Assembly (NCBI GenBank): GCA_009843505.1
Contig: VYDI01000039.1
Coordinates: 1-51,532 of the forward strand
Source: Holophagales bacterium
GTDB lineage: Bacteria > Acidobacteriota > Thermoanaerobaculia > Multivoradales > Multivoraceae
Direction of reading: 5' to 3'
Length of the DNA stretch: 51,532 bases
The translations under genes and the position numbers were made by a program. This document shows, piece by piece, positions 1-8,217 of this stretch. Positions within the stretch are counted from its first letter, which is position 1, and each line of letters begins with the position of its first letter. The notes below the pieces were generated by a model. It made no database searches. It saw nothing but the letters and a program-made list of their open reading frames with translations, and was not told the origin of the DNA.

Positions 1-54
1 CTTGAGGACCCTTGTCGCCTTGAGGACCCTTGTCGCCTTGAGGACCCTTGTCGC
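1..54 (-). repeat. Three perfect 18-bp tandem repeats encoding a collagen-like hexapeptide
   Basis: Three identical 18-bp units (cttgaggacccttgtcgc on the plus strand) sit head to tail at 1-18, 19-36 and 37-54. In the J-like reading frame each unit encodes Gly-Asp-Lys-Gly-Pro-Gln. Related but diverged Gly-X-Y codons continue to about position 190. The array may extend beyond the window. Perfect repetition at DNA level suggests recent slippage and possible length variation. Confidence 0.9.
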
Positions 55-3000
55 CCTGACCACCCTGAGCTCCCTTCTCGCCCTGGGGACCCTGAGGACC
101 CTGAGGACCCCGCTCGCCGGGCGGGCATACCGCCTGAGGACCTTGCGGACCCCGGGGACCCTGAGCACCCTGAGGACCTTTCGCCCCCGTCCCGAGGGCG
201 AGCACCGGGTCGCCGTAAGCCCACACGACGGTCGCTCTCCGATCTCCGGTGGACACGCCACCCGTGTGCTCTACCGAGGACGTAGCGTGGCTGACCCAGA
301 GGGGTTCCTCGCCGCTGGTCCGGGCGGGGTCCCGGACCCAGCCGGCAGGGGGCATGGCCCCCTCCGGCGTGGTCGGTTTCGAAGCGGCCCGCCGGTAGAC
401 CGGAATGCCGGGCACGCGGGATGCCGGCTTGACGTCGGCGTAGACGGCGTTGCCCTCGTTGCCCGAGGTGTCGACGGGGACGGCCCATACCCGCAGAAGG
501 CCGGTTCCGGCTCTGCGCCGGGCGAAGACAGTGCCCGCAGACCGGCCGCGTTCGGTCGCGTCGGCCAGCGAACCGGGACTGGCATCGTCGAGTAGCTTGA
601 CGTAGGCATGGTCGGCGGCCGCCGGAGCCTCCCAACTCGCTTCGTAGCCATCCTCGAGCGGCACCACGTCGAAGCTGGTCAACGCATCCGGGAGGCTCGT
701 CTTGCCGTCGGCGAAGAACTCGGCCGACTCCTGCCACCCGGACGGGGCCGCCTCCTCCGACAGGAAGCGAGCCCGGACCTGGTAGCGGCCCAACGCCGCG
801 TCACGTTCGACGACGCTCCGCGCCGTCGTGGTCCGCAGCGGCTCCCACGCGCCTCGAGGCAGCACGGTCGGGTCGCCGCCACTGATCTCTTCTCTTGTCG
901 GACCACGCCCCGGCCGCCTGATCTGGTACTCGACCCGGTCGATCCGCGGGTCGTTGCCTCCAAGCACACCGATCTCCAGCAGGGACCGCACGACCGATCC
1001 GTCCGCGTAGGTCTCTTCCCGGATCGTGACCCTCTGCGGCGCTTCGATCGCGCCCGTTGCGCGGTCGCCGGCCTCCGGCCCGAAGCTCCGGGACGTCTCG
1101 ATGTCGGTGTACTTGTCGGGCGCGTACCGGCGGGCGTCGATCCGGACTTCCATCGGATCCTGCTCGCGGACCCGGGCGACGATCCACTCGGACGGCTCTT
1201 CGCCCTCGACTTCCAGGGCGACCACCGCCCCGCGAGCCACGGACTTTCCGACTGGGAGGACCAGGTCCTTCAGCCCGGAACCGGCGTCAACGGCGATTCG
1301 CTCCACGGCCGAACCGCCGAGAGTCGAAACCGCAACCAGGTCGTCCGGCCGGGGCCGATCGAGCTCGACGGCCCGTCGCGTGACCGCCGGTACGCCGTCG
1401 TCCAGCTCGACCGCGATGTCGGTCCCGTTCTTGAGCGCCGCGTACAGACCGCCGATCTCGCTGGCAGGCGGCGTCCAACTGTAGGGGTCGTTCGGATCGC
1501 CAGCGGAAGCAGAAGCGGACGAAGGACCGCTCAGCGTCCAGGTGGCGCCATCGATGGTCACTCGAAGCGCCGAGGAGGACTGCTTCCACGCGGTAGAGAG
1601 TTCCGGTGCGGCACTATCGGCCGATGCGTCGCTCGCAGCCGCGAGCGACAACCCGACGCGGTCCGCGCTGACGCTTAGCGCGCACAGCAAGGCCTGCCCG
1701 CCCGCCGCCACCAGGTGCCCGGGCACTCGCCACGCAAGCGGCGAGTCGCCACTGGACGTCCCCCAGGCCCACCGGGTCCCGTCGTCCACGGCCGCCGGCA
1801 GGCCTCTTACCCCGACCGGACCTCCGGTGACGAGACGTTTCACCGCGGCCACGCGCGCGGCGCCGGCCGAACGCTGCCGGTCGGCGATCCGGATGCGGTC
1901 GCCCGGTCGCAGGTGGCAACCCTCCAGCGCGGCCCGGAAGTGGACGGCCTCCGATTCGTTCTCCTGCTCGTAGAGGAGGATTCGGCCCGCGCGGTGGGCC
2001 TGCCCCCGCGACGTGCAGCCGACGGCCGCCACGTCCCGCTGCCTGTAGCCGTACTTCTCGACCAGGTCGTCGTCCACGACGAGTTCGATCCCGGAGCGGT
2101 ACCCGTCGCTCGGGTCCTGCCACGTGACCGCCACCGCCGAGTAGCGTTCCTGCCAACGAAGGCCCTCGTACTCGAACTCGCCGTCGATCACGTTCGCGTT
2201 GCCGACCAGGCCGGCCACATCGCCGTGGCCGTCGATCACCACGCCCAGGCCGCCTTCGCTCCACATCGCGCCTGCGCGACAGCCCGAGAGCACCCAGTCG
2301 ATCACGTTGCGAGCCTGCTCGCGGCGAACGATCGTGCCGTTGAACCGCCATCTCGGCTCCTTGCCGCCACCGGCCGCCGGTACGAGCTCGTCGCACCGCC
2401 TGGACAGCTCGAAGAACTCGGCCCTGGCCGCCTCGGCCGCCGCCCTCATTCCCGGAATACCGCCGAGACCGGCCCGCCGGTCGGTGAGCAGGTCGTACGC
2501 GATCCAGGCCGGGTTGTCGGTCCAGGCCCGGACCATGTCGGAGCCGTCCCAGATCGGAGCGTAGGTCGCGTCGTGCGTGCTCGTCTTCCGACTCGGATCC
2601 CATGCCCATGCCGGCGGCACGAGGACCTTGCGACCCTTGACCTCGTACTCACGCCGGGTGGGGTCGATGTCCGCCCGGTCGTTCTGAATCGTCACACCGG
2701 CCACCGCCGAGTGCGGGTAGGTCAGCTTGACGTCGGTCAGACCGGTCGTCCGCTGCCAGTACATGTCGTTCGAGACGCTGGCGTCGGTCGAGTCCGGCGT
2801 GGTTCGTGTGAGCCGCAGCTCCCACGTTCCCTCGGCGCCGACGCCGGCGGGCCGCTCTACTCGCCACGACAACTCCTGGACATCCAGGGAGGCGTCCCGC
2901 AAGGTCTGCGTCAGGGCGGTCGTCCAGTTGCCTCCGGCCGGTCGCGACTCGATCGTGAACGCCACCTCCGTCGCTATCGCGCCGCCTCTGTCGTCGACTT

Positions 3001-3931
3001 CGGCGAGCCGGGGCCACTGGAGAGTCACCCGTGCAGCATCGAAGCCCTTCGCGACCTCCCGCGTCTCGGCGGCGTCGTGCCTCAGCTTGACGCGGCCATG
3101 AGACGTCAACGGCGTCTCCGCCGCCTCGAACCCGCTCAGCGGTTCCTGCCCTTCGGCGCCATGAGCCAGGCCCCTGCGCAATTCGACGGTCACCCCCTCG
3201 ATGTTCCTGCCGTCGTCGTCCTCGACCGCCACGCCGTCGATGAACACCGACTTCAGACCGTCGACGAGGCCCTCGATCTCGCCCTCACCCAGGAGATCGA
3301 CCACCCTCATGACGGACCTCTCCGTCATCGCCGCGCCGCCGGTCGTCGGCCGCTCAGCCCCGGCGGGCCGATGACCGCCGAGACTGATCGGCTCCGGATC
3401 CGCGTTGTCGCCGCCGGTCACCCGCTCCGCCGCGATGCCGCCCGAAACGACCGTCGAACCGACCCTCGTCCTGCCGTAGATCAGCGGCAAGGCGCCGCCC
3501 TGGGCGGCGCTGTTCACCGGGCCGGAGAACAGGTTGCGACGCCGGCCCTGCTCGAGATGGTCGGTGTCCGGAATCGACGGCATCCGGGTGACGGCGTAGA
3601 GCCCTGTCGCCCCGGCCAGGATCCCGCCGGGGAGCGCAGCGTCGACGCCCGCCTCGCCGGCGAGCTCCGGCCGCACCGCGACGTCCGCGCCGGCGGGAAT
3701 CTCCATGCCGAGCTGGTCGGCGGCCAACGGCTCGCCGTTCACCGTGATCAGCCAACGTCCGGCCTTGAGGGCGGCCTCGAAGCCCGGCGCCTGGGGCATG
3801 ACCAGGCGAAGAGCCTCCGCCGGCGATCGCGCTGCCAGCTCCAGGCTGGTCTCGCTTGCTCCATCAGACGCCTCTTCCAGTCTGTTCCGCACGCACTCGG
3901 CAAGCGCGCCACCAAGCCTCAACGTAATCAC
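1..3931 (-). CDS. Lambda gpJ-like tail tip / host-specificity protein with C-terminal collagen-like repeats (3' end outside the window)
   Basis: This is the central tail-tip protein that would sit at the distal end of a siphophage tail and contact the host receptor. The minus strand is open for 1310 codons from a GTG at 3931, which overlaps the K-like stop (TAGTG). Residues about 120-160 hold the J-family signature NLFSGPVNSAAQGG followed by PLIYGRTRVGS. A second hallmark, VVDLLGEGEIEGLVDGL, lies near residue 210. A fibronectin-like segment lies near residues 1050-1150. From about residue 1240 the protein becomes Gly-X-Y repeats, with Gly at every third position in the same frame up to the window edge. 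Lambda J is 1132 residues, so this one is longer. It ends the visible tail order V-G/GT-H-M-L-K-J. The real C-terminus and any tail-fibre assembly gene lie outside. Confidence 0.93.
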   Translation of the reverse strand, partial: MITLRLGGALAECVRNRLEEASDGASETSLELAARSPAEALRLVMPQAPGFEAALKAGRWLITVNGEPLAADQLGMEIPAGADVAVRPELAGEAGVDAALPGGILAGATGLYAVTRMPSIPDTDHLEQGRRRNLFSGPVNSAAQGGALPLIYGRTRVGSTVVSGGIAAERVTGGDNADPEPISLGGHRPAGAERPTTGGAAMTERSVMRVVDLLGEGEIEGLVDGLKSVFIDGVAVEDDDGRNIEGVTVELRRGLAHGAEGQEPLSGFEAAETPLTSHGRVKLRHDAAETREVAKGFDAARVTLQWPRLAEVDDRGGAIATEVAFTIESRPAGGNWTTALTQTLRDASLDVQELSWRVERPAGVGAEGTWELRLTRTTPDSTDASVSNDMYWQRTTGLTDVKLTYPHSAVAGVTIQNDRADIDPTRREYEVKGRKVLVPPAWAWDPSRKTSTHDATYAPIWDGSDMVRAWTDNPAWIAYDLLTDRRAGLGGIPGMRAAAEAARAEFFELSRRCDELVPAAGGGKEPRWRFNGTIVRREQARNVIDWVLSGCRAGAMWSEGGLGVVIDGHGDVAGLVGNANVIDGEFEYEGLRWQERYSAVAVTWQDPSDGYRSGIELVVDDDLVEKYGYRQRDVAAVGCTSRGQAHRAGRILLYEQENESEAVHFRAALEGCHLRPGDRIRIADRQRSAGAARVAAVKRLVTGGPVGVRGLPAAVDDGTRWAWGTSSGDSPLAWRVPGHLVAAGGQALLCALSVSADRVGLSLAAASDASADSAAPELSTAWKQSSSALRVTIDGATWTLSGPSSASASAGDPNDPYSWTPPASEIGGLYAALKNGTDIAVELDDGVPAVTRRAVELDRPRPDDLVAVSTLGGSAVERIAVDAGSGLKDLVLPVGKSVARGAVVALEVEGEEPSEWIVARVREQDPMEVRIDARRYAPDKYTDIETSRSFGPEAGDRATGAIEAPQRVTIREETYADGSVVRSLLEIGVLGGNDPRIDRVEYQIRRPGRGPTREEISGGDPTVLPRGAWEPLRTTTARSVVERDAALGRYQVRARFLSEEAAPSGWQESAEFFADGKTSLPDALTSFDVVPLEDGYEASWEAPAAADHAYVKLLDDASPGSLADATERGRSAGTVFARRRAGTGLLRVWAVPVDTSGNEGNAVYADVKPASRVPGIPVYRRAASKPTTPEGAMPPAGWVRDPARTSGEEPLWVSHATSSVEHTGGVSTGDRRATVVWAYGDPVLALGTGAKGPQGAQGPRGPQGPQAVCPPGERGPQGPQGPQGEKGAQGGQGDKGPQGDKGPQGDKGPQ

Positions 3932-4689
3932 TATTCCGCCTCCGGGGGCCGCGCAACTTCCACGACGTACTTCACCAGGCGGCCAACCGGTGTGCGTCGC
4001 GACAAACACGTCGGGTCGTACGGACGTGCGGACGGATGGTGCAGGAGCAGCCCGCCCCCCAACAGGATCCCGGCGTGGTTCGCCACCCGGGAACCCAACA
4101 GCGCCAGCAGCACGAGATCACCCGGCTCCGCCGCGGCCGGCTCTACTTGCCGCCAACCGAGGCGCTCCCGCCAACTGCCGTAGAGGTCGAGCTCAGGCTC
4201 GTCCGCGAACCAGCGCCAGTCGTAGGCCAGCGCCGGCAACGCCAGACCGCGTTCACGGCCATACCAGTCGCGCACCAGCGTGTAGCAGTCCGTCACGCCG
4301 TGACGGTAGGGGCGGCCGAGGTACGCCTGGGGCGCTTCGCCCGGACCCCAGAAGAACGGCTCACCGGCCTGAGGCCGGCTCTCGCCTTCCCGGGTCACAG
4401 GCACGATGCCGTGTGGCAACGCCGTGTCGATCTGGCATTGCATGTCCGCCCTGGACGGGAAGTGCCTGCATCCCCCACTCGGATGTGAGTGGACGATCGC
4501 CCGGATGTCCCTGCCGCGGAGTGCGCCGGCGTCCATCCTCCAACTCCCCTCACGGTCAGCGGCGAGGTTCGTCCGCTCCTCGTACCGGCCACCGACCAGA
4601 ACGCCGCAGGCCTCCTCCGGCCAGGCGCTCTCGGCATGGGCCTGCATCGCGGAGACGGCCTCGGGGCCGACAGCAGCCAGGACGTTCAT
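3931..4689 (-). CDS. Lambda gpK-like tail protein: JAB/JAMM protease plus NlpC/P60 domain
   Basis: This 252-residue protein is a tail-tip assembly enzyme of the lambda gpK type. Residues 1-100 form a JAMM metalloprotease-like domain with Glu25/26, His67-Ser-His69 and Ser79-x2-Asp82, which would bind zinc. Residues 125-245 form an NlpC/P60 cysteine peptidase domain, with Cys135 in GVTDCYTLVRDWY and His205 in ANHAGILL. The ATG at 4689 overlaps the L-like stop (ATGA). The frame is open further upstream but that part is antisense to nothing recognisable. It lies between L and J exactly as in lambda-like tails. In such phages the peptidase is thought to act on tail protein or on host peptidoglycan during entry. 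Confidence 0.93.
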   Translation of the reverse strand: MNVLAAVGPEAVSAMQAHAESAWPEEACGVLVGGRYEERTNLAADREGSWRMDAGALRGRDIRAIVHSHPSGGCRHFPSRADMQCQIDTALPHGIVPVTREGESRPQAGEPFFWGPGEAPQAYLGRPYRHGVTDCYTLVRDWYGRERGLALPALAYDWRWFADEPELDLYGSWRERLGWRQVEPAAAEPGDLVLLALLGSRVANHAGILLGGGLLLHHPSARPYDPTCLSRRTPVGRLVKYVVEVARPPEAE

Positions 4690-5387
4690 CGACCGGATCT
4701 CGCCGAGCCGGCAAAGCCGCCGAACGGTAGCGGCCCTTCCTTGCCGAAACGCAGCCTGCAGCCCGACAAACGGCGGGAACAGGCGTCGTCCTTCTCGTTG
4801 CCCGCCGTGACCACCTGGTCGTTGGCGTCCCACATCTCCTCGCCGTTGTACGGACAGCCGTTGTCCGCCGGCGGCTCCTCCCACCCCATCCCCTCGCGGC
4901 GCCGGTACTCCCACTGGCAGACGTCCCGCAGCACCTGGCGGCGCGGCGTCGTGGCGAGTTCCAGGTCGAGCGGCGAGGAAAGCTCCCAGACGATCTCGTC
5001 GCGGCCGCGCCTCTTGAGCCGATCGACCACCCAGGCCTCGCGAGGCCAGTGCCGTGCCGGATCGGCCTCGGAAGCGCCGTCCAGGTAGCGCGCGAGCGTC
5101 CGCACACGCTCCACCGTGGCGCCGTGCCAGCTCGCCGGGTCAGCGGTACCGCTGTCGAGCAGCGACACGCGAAGCGACGGCCGGGAGGAGACGCCGAAAG
5201 ACGCGTAGCCCGCGCCCTCCAGCGCGATCGGCAGCGGCGTGTACTCCTGGCGGTCGTAGCGCACCGCCGCGCCGCCCGAGGGTCCGGTCGTGTAGCGCCG
5301 CACGGCCACCGGGCCATCCTGGAAACGCAGCGTGAACAGGTCGACGACGGCGCCGGCGTCCATACGCTTCTGGTCGGGAAGGCTCAC
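4686..5387 (-). CDS. Lambda gpL-like minor tail protein with cysteine cluster
   Basis: This 233-residue protein matches lambda gpL in length (232) and place. The start is taken as the GTG at 5387, which overlaps the M stop (GTGA). A longer frame upstream would run through the M gene. The C-terminal quarter holds cysteines in DVCQWEYR, NGCPYNG and ACSRRLSGCRLRFG, the pattern that in lambda L binds an iron-sulfur cluster. The N-terminal two thirds look like a beta-rich tube-fold domain (LFTLRFQDGPVAVRRYTTG). It likely forms the ring between the tail tube and the J tip. Confidence 0.92.
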   Translation of the reverse strand: MSLPDQKRMDAGAVVDLFTLRFQDGPVAVRRYTTGPSGGAAVRYDRQEYTPLPIALEGAGYASFGVSSRPSLRVSLLDSGTADPASWHGATVERVRTLARYLDGASEADPARHWPREAWVVDRLKRRGRDEIVWELSSPLDLELATTPRRQVLRDVCQWEYRRREGMGWEEPPADNGCPYNGEEMWDANDQVVTAGNEKDDACSRRLSGCRLRFGKEGPLPFGGFAGSARSGR

Positions 5388-5725
5388 AGGCTGAAGTCCT
5401 CCTCGAACACGGCCTGGACGTTCCGGCGCTTGGCCGAAACCCACACCTCGGACCAGTCCTTGCAGATCCACTTCCGGGTGTTCAACGGCTCGGGCAGCGA
5501 GGTCACCGTGAAGGGTTCGGTCCCTGCCCGATCCCGGAAGAACTGGAGCAGGCCTGCCGCCTCTTCCGCTGATAGCCCCTTCCACACGGCGTCGTACTTC
5601 ATGGCGACGTTGTTCAGGCCTTCCGCGGCGCGCTGCGTGAAACCGTCGCCGAGCTTCTTTTCCAGCACCCGCACCCGGTGCCGCACACCGGAGCCGCTGC
5701 TTACGTGGAGTGTGATTTCAGACAT
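5384..5725 (-). CDS. Lambda gpM-like minor tail protein
   Basis: This 113-residue protein carries the phage minor tail family pattern: GDGFTQRAAEGLNNVAMKYD near the N-terminus, then LLQFFRDRAG, and KWICKDWSEVW near the C-terminus. Lambda M is 109 residues. It would form the distal tail ring that joins the tube to L and the tip. The ATG at 5725 overlaps the end of the tape-measure gene by 8 bases, and its stop overlaps the L start, so the block is translationally coupled. Confidence 0.93.
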   Translation of the reverse strand: MSEITLHVSSGSGVRHRVRVLEKKLGDGFTQRAAEGLNNVAMKYDAVWKGLSAEEAAGLLQFFRDRAGTEPFTVTSLPEPLNTRKWICKDWSEVWVSAKRRNVQAVFEEDFSL

Positions 5726-6200
5726 GGATTCGATCCGTCGGGTTCAGGACGCCGCCAGGGCGCCGTTCGTTGACCATCACGTCGCGAATGAGCGGCTCCA
5801 GTTCGCGCCGGATCCGGAGCCCCAGTTCGGAGCCGAAGCCGTTCGCGTCGCCGCCGGCCGAGTTCTCGACCGTCACGTGGATGGAGGGACTGATGACATC
5901 GCCGCGGCCGGCGACCTCGACTCCTGCTGCACAAGAGCTGGACCGGCGTGGCGGTTTCACGGCGATGGTGGAGTGCGCGGCGATGATGGTGCGGCTGACT
6001 CCTGCCGCCTGGCCGACCAGGACCGCGCTACTCGCAACTCCTAGAACACCGCTCACCTTCCTGCTGGCTGCGACGTATCTGTGCGCCACGCCGCCGGCGC
6101 CCTTCGCGGCGCGGGTCAGCTCTTCGAGCTCCCTCGCCGCGTCGCGGATGGCCCGGACGAGGTCCCTGCCATCCTTCGTCAAGCAAACACCGAGTCTCAT
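5718..6200 (-). CDS. Miniature tape measure protein candidate (lambda gpH position)
   Basis: This 160-residue protein occupies the slot between the GT chaperone and gpM where the tape measure protein is always found. The start at 6200 is chosen because AGGAG lies 5 bases upstream; an ATG at 6215 has no such site. The N-terminus (LTKDGRDLVRAIRDAARELEE) looks like the start of a tape measure. A hydrophobic helix follows near residues 50-75. The end (SELGLRIRRELEPLIRD, PGGVLNPTDRIHV) looks like a tape-measure C-terminus. The long middle is missing. Tape measures usually have 600-1500 residues, and length sets tail length, so either the tail is tiny or the gene carries an internal deletion. Confidence 0.6.
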   Translation of the reverse strand: MRLGVCLTKDGRDLVRAIRDAARELEELTRAAKGAGGVAHRYVAASRKVSGVLGVASSAVLVGQAAGVSRTIIAAHSTIAVKPPRRSSSCAAGVEVAGRGDVISPSIHVTVENSAGGDANGFGSELGLRIRRELEPLIRDVMVNERRPGGVLNPTDRIHV

Positions 6201-6283
6201 TTCTTCTCCTGCCATGACCTAGTTATCCAGTCGCCTGGCACGGCGGGTCGCCGCACGGGGCCGCGAGACGCGACACCGGCTGC

Positions 6284-6972
6284 TCATCGCTTGGCTAGCT
6301 CTTCCAGTACGGCTGCCTCCATCACGCGCAAGCCATTGAACACGCTCCGCCACTTCAACCTCCTGCCTTGGCGACGCTCCCCGCAGCCGTCGGCAACCAG
6401 TCCCCGGACCGCGGCGCGGGCGCCGGCGTAATCCAGACCCACCAGCCGGCCGTCCGGCCCGTGCCGCCACTGCGTCTGAGCGGCGAGGAAGGCAAGGACC
6501 GTGTCCCAGTTCTCGGGTAAGACATCGGAATCTCTCTCCTGTGGCAACGAGTCCGGATCTACCCGGATACCGAACGCGCGTGCGTCTTCTTCCGCTTCGT
6601 CCGCGCCGCTCCCCCGGCTGAACCACTGGCGAGCGACGCCACGGAGTTTTTTGCCGGCAGGCCCTGGCTGAAACGGTCGTAGGCCTCCGCGACGGAGCGG
6701 ATGAAGTAGTCGATCCGGGCCAGCTTCTCGACGTTCGTTCCGTTGAACTCGAGCGGCTCGCCGTCGAAGTCGGAAATCTCCTCCCAGCCGGCGAGGATGC
6801 CGGTCAGGTACGCCTCGTCCCCTTCGAGCGCGAGGTCCCGCACTTCGGCAGCTCCAAGGAGCCGGAAGTGAAGGATGCAGCCGAGTTTCTCGGTCTTTCC
6901 GTCCGCCGCGGGCACCGCGATCGCCACCGGCGTCGGGTAGGTCGCCTCTGGGTCGGCCAGTCTGAATGCCAT
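6284..6972 (-). CDS. Tail assembly chaperone GT, made by -1 ribosomal frameshift
   Basis: In lambda-like phages the G and GT chaperones load the tape measure, and GT is made by a -1 frameshift near the end of G. Here frame 0 begins at the ATG at 6972 and reads GCA AAA AAC at 6651-6646. A -1 slip leads into an open frame ending at 6284. The fusion would have 229 residues: 109 from frame 0 and 120 from frame -1. The -1 part resembles DUF1799-type proteins of tail gene clusters (NWDTVLAFLAAQTQWRHG, GLDYAGARAAVRGL, VFNGLRVMEAAVLEELAKR). It has no good start codon of its own near the junction, which supports frameshifting. Confidence 0.82.
6559..6972 (-). CDS. Tail assembly chaperone G (unshifted product)
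   Basis: The 137-residue frame-0 product begins MAFRLADPEATYPTPV and contains IDYFIRSVAEAYDRF, typical of tail-assembly chaperones upstream of a tape measure. A GGGAG sequence lies about 11 bases upstream of the ATG. Past the slippery site the frame-0 tail is short, low-complexity and basic (SGSAGGAARTKRKKTHARS), as expected for a region whose DNA is also coding in the -1 frame. It follows the tube gene after about 100 bases that hold a strong hairpin. The frame is open for 912 bases upstream, but that part is antisense or noncoding to the tube protein. Confidence 0.85.
   Translation of the reverse strand: MAFRLADPEATYPTPVAIAVPAADGKTEKLGCILHFRLLGAAEVRDLALEGDEAYLTGILAGWEEISDFDGEPLEFNGTNVEKLARIDYFIRSVAEAYDRFSQGLPAKNSVASLASGSAGGAARTKRKKTHARSVSG
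6646..6652 (-). promoter_or_regulatory. -1 frameshift slippery heptamer A AAA AAC
   Basis: The minus strand reads A AAA AAC in the phase X XXY YYZ of the G gene, which is a canonical -1 slippery heptamer. The next codon in the shifted frame is CTC at 6646-6644, which continues into the open T-like frame. A downstream stimulatory structure is plausible in the GC-rich sequence after the site, but I did not define one. Confidence 0.85.
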
Positions 6973-7011
6973 CGTTGTCGGTCTCCCTGGTTCCTTGACG
7001 AAACCGGTCCA

Positions 7012-7055
7012 CCGGCCCTCCCCCGGGTGGTTACGAGGGGGAAGGGGAGGGCCGG
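7012..7055 (-). terminator. Perfect 12-bp inverted repeat between the tube gene and G
   Basis: The arms ccggccctcccc (7012-7023) and ggggagggccgg (7044-7055) are perfectly complementary, with a 20-base loop. The hairpin lies in the about 100-base gap after the tube stop. No clear U-run follows, so it may act as an attenuator or an mRNA 3'-end stabiliser that lets the tube gene be expressed above the chaperone genes. Confidence 0.55.
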
Positions 7056-7073
7056 CGAACCGTGAACTCGTCC

Positions 7074-8021
7074 CTAGCGGAAGGTGAACTTCACCTCGTC
7101 GTTGCCGGTGTTCGGCGCCAGCTTCAGGCCAGCGGCGATCTGAAGCACGCCCTCTTCGTCGCGGTACCGCGGATCGACGAACTGAACCTTCGGGCAGTTG
7201 ATCTCGATCAGCTTGCCGGCGTTGTCGAGCGAGTCGGCGCCGCCGTGAATCAGCTTCAGGGCTCCGGTCGTCCCGGCCCTGGCGGTCGTGAACGCGTTGA
7301 ACGACGACAGCGTGGGCGCATCGAAGGCGATCGAGCCTGCCGGGTGGCGGCCCGTGATCATCACGTCGTTGGCCGCGCCGATCACCTCGCGGTGAACGGT
7401 CTGGACGGCATAGTCGAGGTCGAGCTTCGACAGGGCCAGGTCGCTCTTGCCGTGCAGTTCGAAGGTCGGCGTGTCCGACGGGGAGCCCGGCGCGGGCGCC
7501 CGCCAGGCGCGGTAGTCCCCTTCGACGGGCGTGACGCTCGACGGATCGTTCCACTTGCCGAGGAACGTGAACCTCAGCCGCGGAATGAGCTGCGCACCCG
7601 AAGTGAGCTTCCAGGTGCCGCGGCAGCCCGAAAGTGTGTGCTGCTGGCCGTCCCAGTTGCAGATGACGGTCAGCGTCTTCTCCTGCCCGCTCACAGGGGC
7701 GTACTCGACCCTGCCGGTCGTGGACGTCTCGGCCATGCCGCACGCCTGGAGCAGCTTCCCCAATTGGGGCGGCGTTCCAGCGGTGCCCGAAGCCGCGAGT
7801 TCCACCGAGAACTCGATCTGCTGGTGCGAGCCGACCTGGAGGTCCTCCGAGGCGCCGTAGTAGCTGCGCACGAGGTCGCGGCACACCGTACCGCCGACGA
7901 GGGGAGTGAGGGTCGGCTCGATCGCGAGAATCGCGTCTTCCGCCACGGCCGTCTCCGCGGTGCCCGCCGTGCTTTCGATCTTCGCCAAGATCAGTTTTCG
8001 TCCTGCCGATAGGGCCATCAT
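7074..8021 (-). CDS. Major tail tube protein (lambda gpV position)
   Basis: This 315-residue protein would polymerise into the tail tube. It begins MMALSAGRKLILAKIESTAGT, typical of tail-tube proteins of non-contractile phages, and contains QQIEFSVELAASG and a duplicated beta-rich fold. AGGAG lies 3 bases before the first of two adjacent ATGs and 6 before the second, so the true start is 8021 or 8018. The frame is open to 8126, but that stretch carries the 55-bp repeat element and reads as noncoding. It is directly followed by the G/GT chaperone genes as in lambda-like phages. Confidence 0.85.
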   Translation of the reverse strand: MMALSAGRKLILAKIESTAGTAETAVAEDAILAIEPTLTPLVGGTVCRDLVRSYYGASEDLQVGSHQQIEFSVELAASGTAGTPPQLGKLLQACGMAETSTTGRVEYAPVSGQEKTLTVICNWDGQQHTLSGCRGTWKLTSGAQLIPRLRFTFLGKWNDPSSVTPVEGDYRAWRAPAPGSPSDTPTFELHGKSDLALSKLDLDYAVQTVHREVIGAANDVMITGRHPAGSIAFDAPTLSSFNAFTTARAGTTGALKLIHGGADSLDNAGKLIEINCPKVQFVDPRYRDEEGVLQIAAGLKLAPNTGNDEVKFTFR

Positions 8022-8078
8022 TCGCTCCTTCTGATCAAGACGCCGGCCGTGGTTGCGACGCCCTGGTTGGTCATCGGC

Positions 8079-8133
8079 GGCGATCCTGCAGGCTCGATGG
8101 GACATCCGGCGGTACGTCGGTGTCACTTTCGCG
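8079..8133 (-). repeat. 55-bp three-copy element, copy A, upstream of the tube gene
   Basis: Copy A of an element seen three times with identical length. On the plus strand it starts GGCGATCCTGC and ends GTCACTTTCGCG with a 33-base variable middle. It lies 58 bases upstream of the tube start and just after the terminator hairpin of the preceding gene. This is the most diverged copy. The position suggests a promoter or 5' leader for the gene. Confidence 0.8.
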
Positions 8134-8158
8134 GGAGCGGCCGAGGCCGGAATTGCGA

Positions 8159-8186
8159 AAGCCGCCAGCCTGACGGCTGGCGGCTT
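8159..8186 (-). terminator. Intrinsic-terminator-like hairpin after the second glycine-rich gene
   Basis: A perfect 12-bp stem (AAGCCGCCAGCC with its complement) closes on a TGAC loop and is followed on the minus strand by TTTCGC. It lies 32 bases past the stop of the glycine-rich gene and just before the 55-bp copy A, so the two genes look like separate transcription units. Confidence 0.7.
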
Positions 8187-8217
8187 CTCGGCGTAGCTCG
8201 TCGGAACGCCGGCTCGT

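Noticed and set aside
1..190. Repeats at the window start as a CRISPR array
   Set aside because: The units are contiguous, 18 bp long, without spacers, and encode Gly-X-Y in frame with the tail gene.
608..4183. Long plus-strand open frames (for example 608-1678 and 1715-4183, 356 and 822 codons)
   Set aside because: They are antisense to the J-like tail gene. Their translations are Arg/Pro/Asp-rich with no domain, while the minus strand gives clear tail motifs. They follow from the lack of stops in GC-rich DNA.
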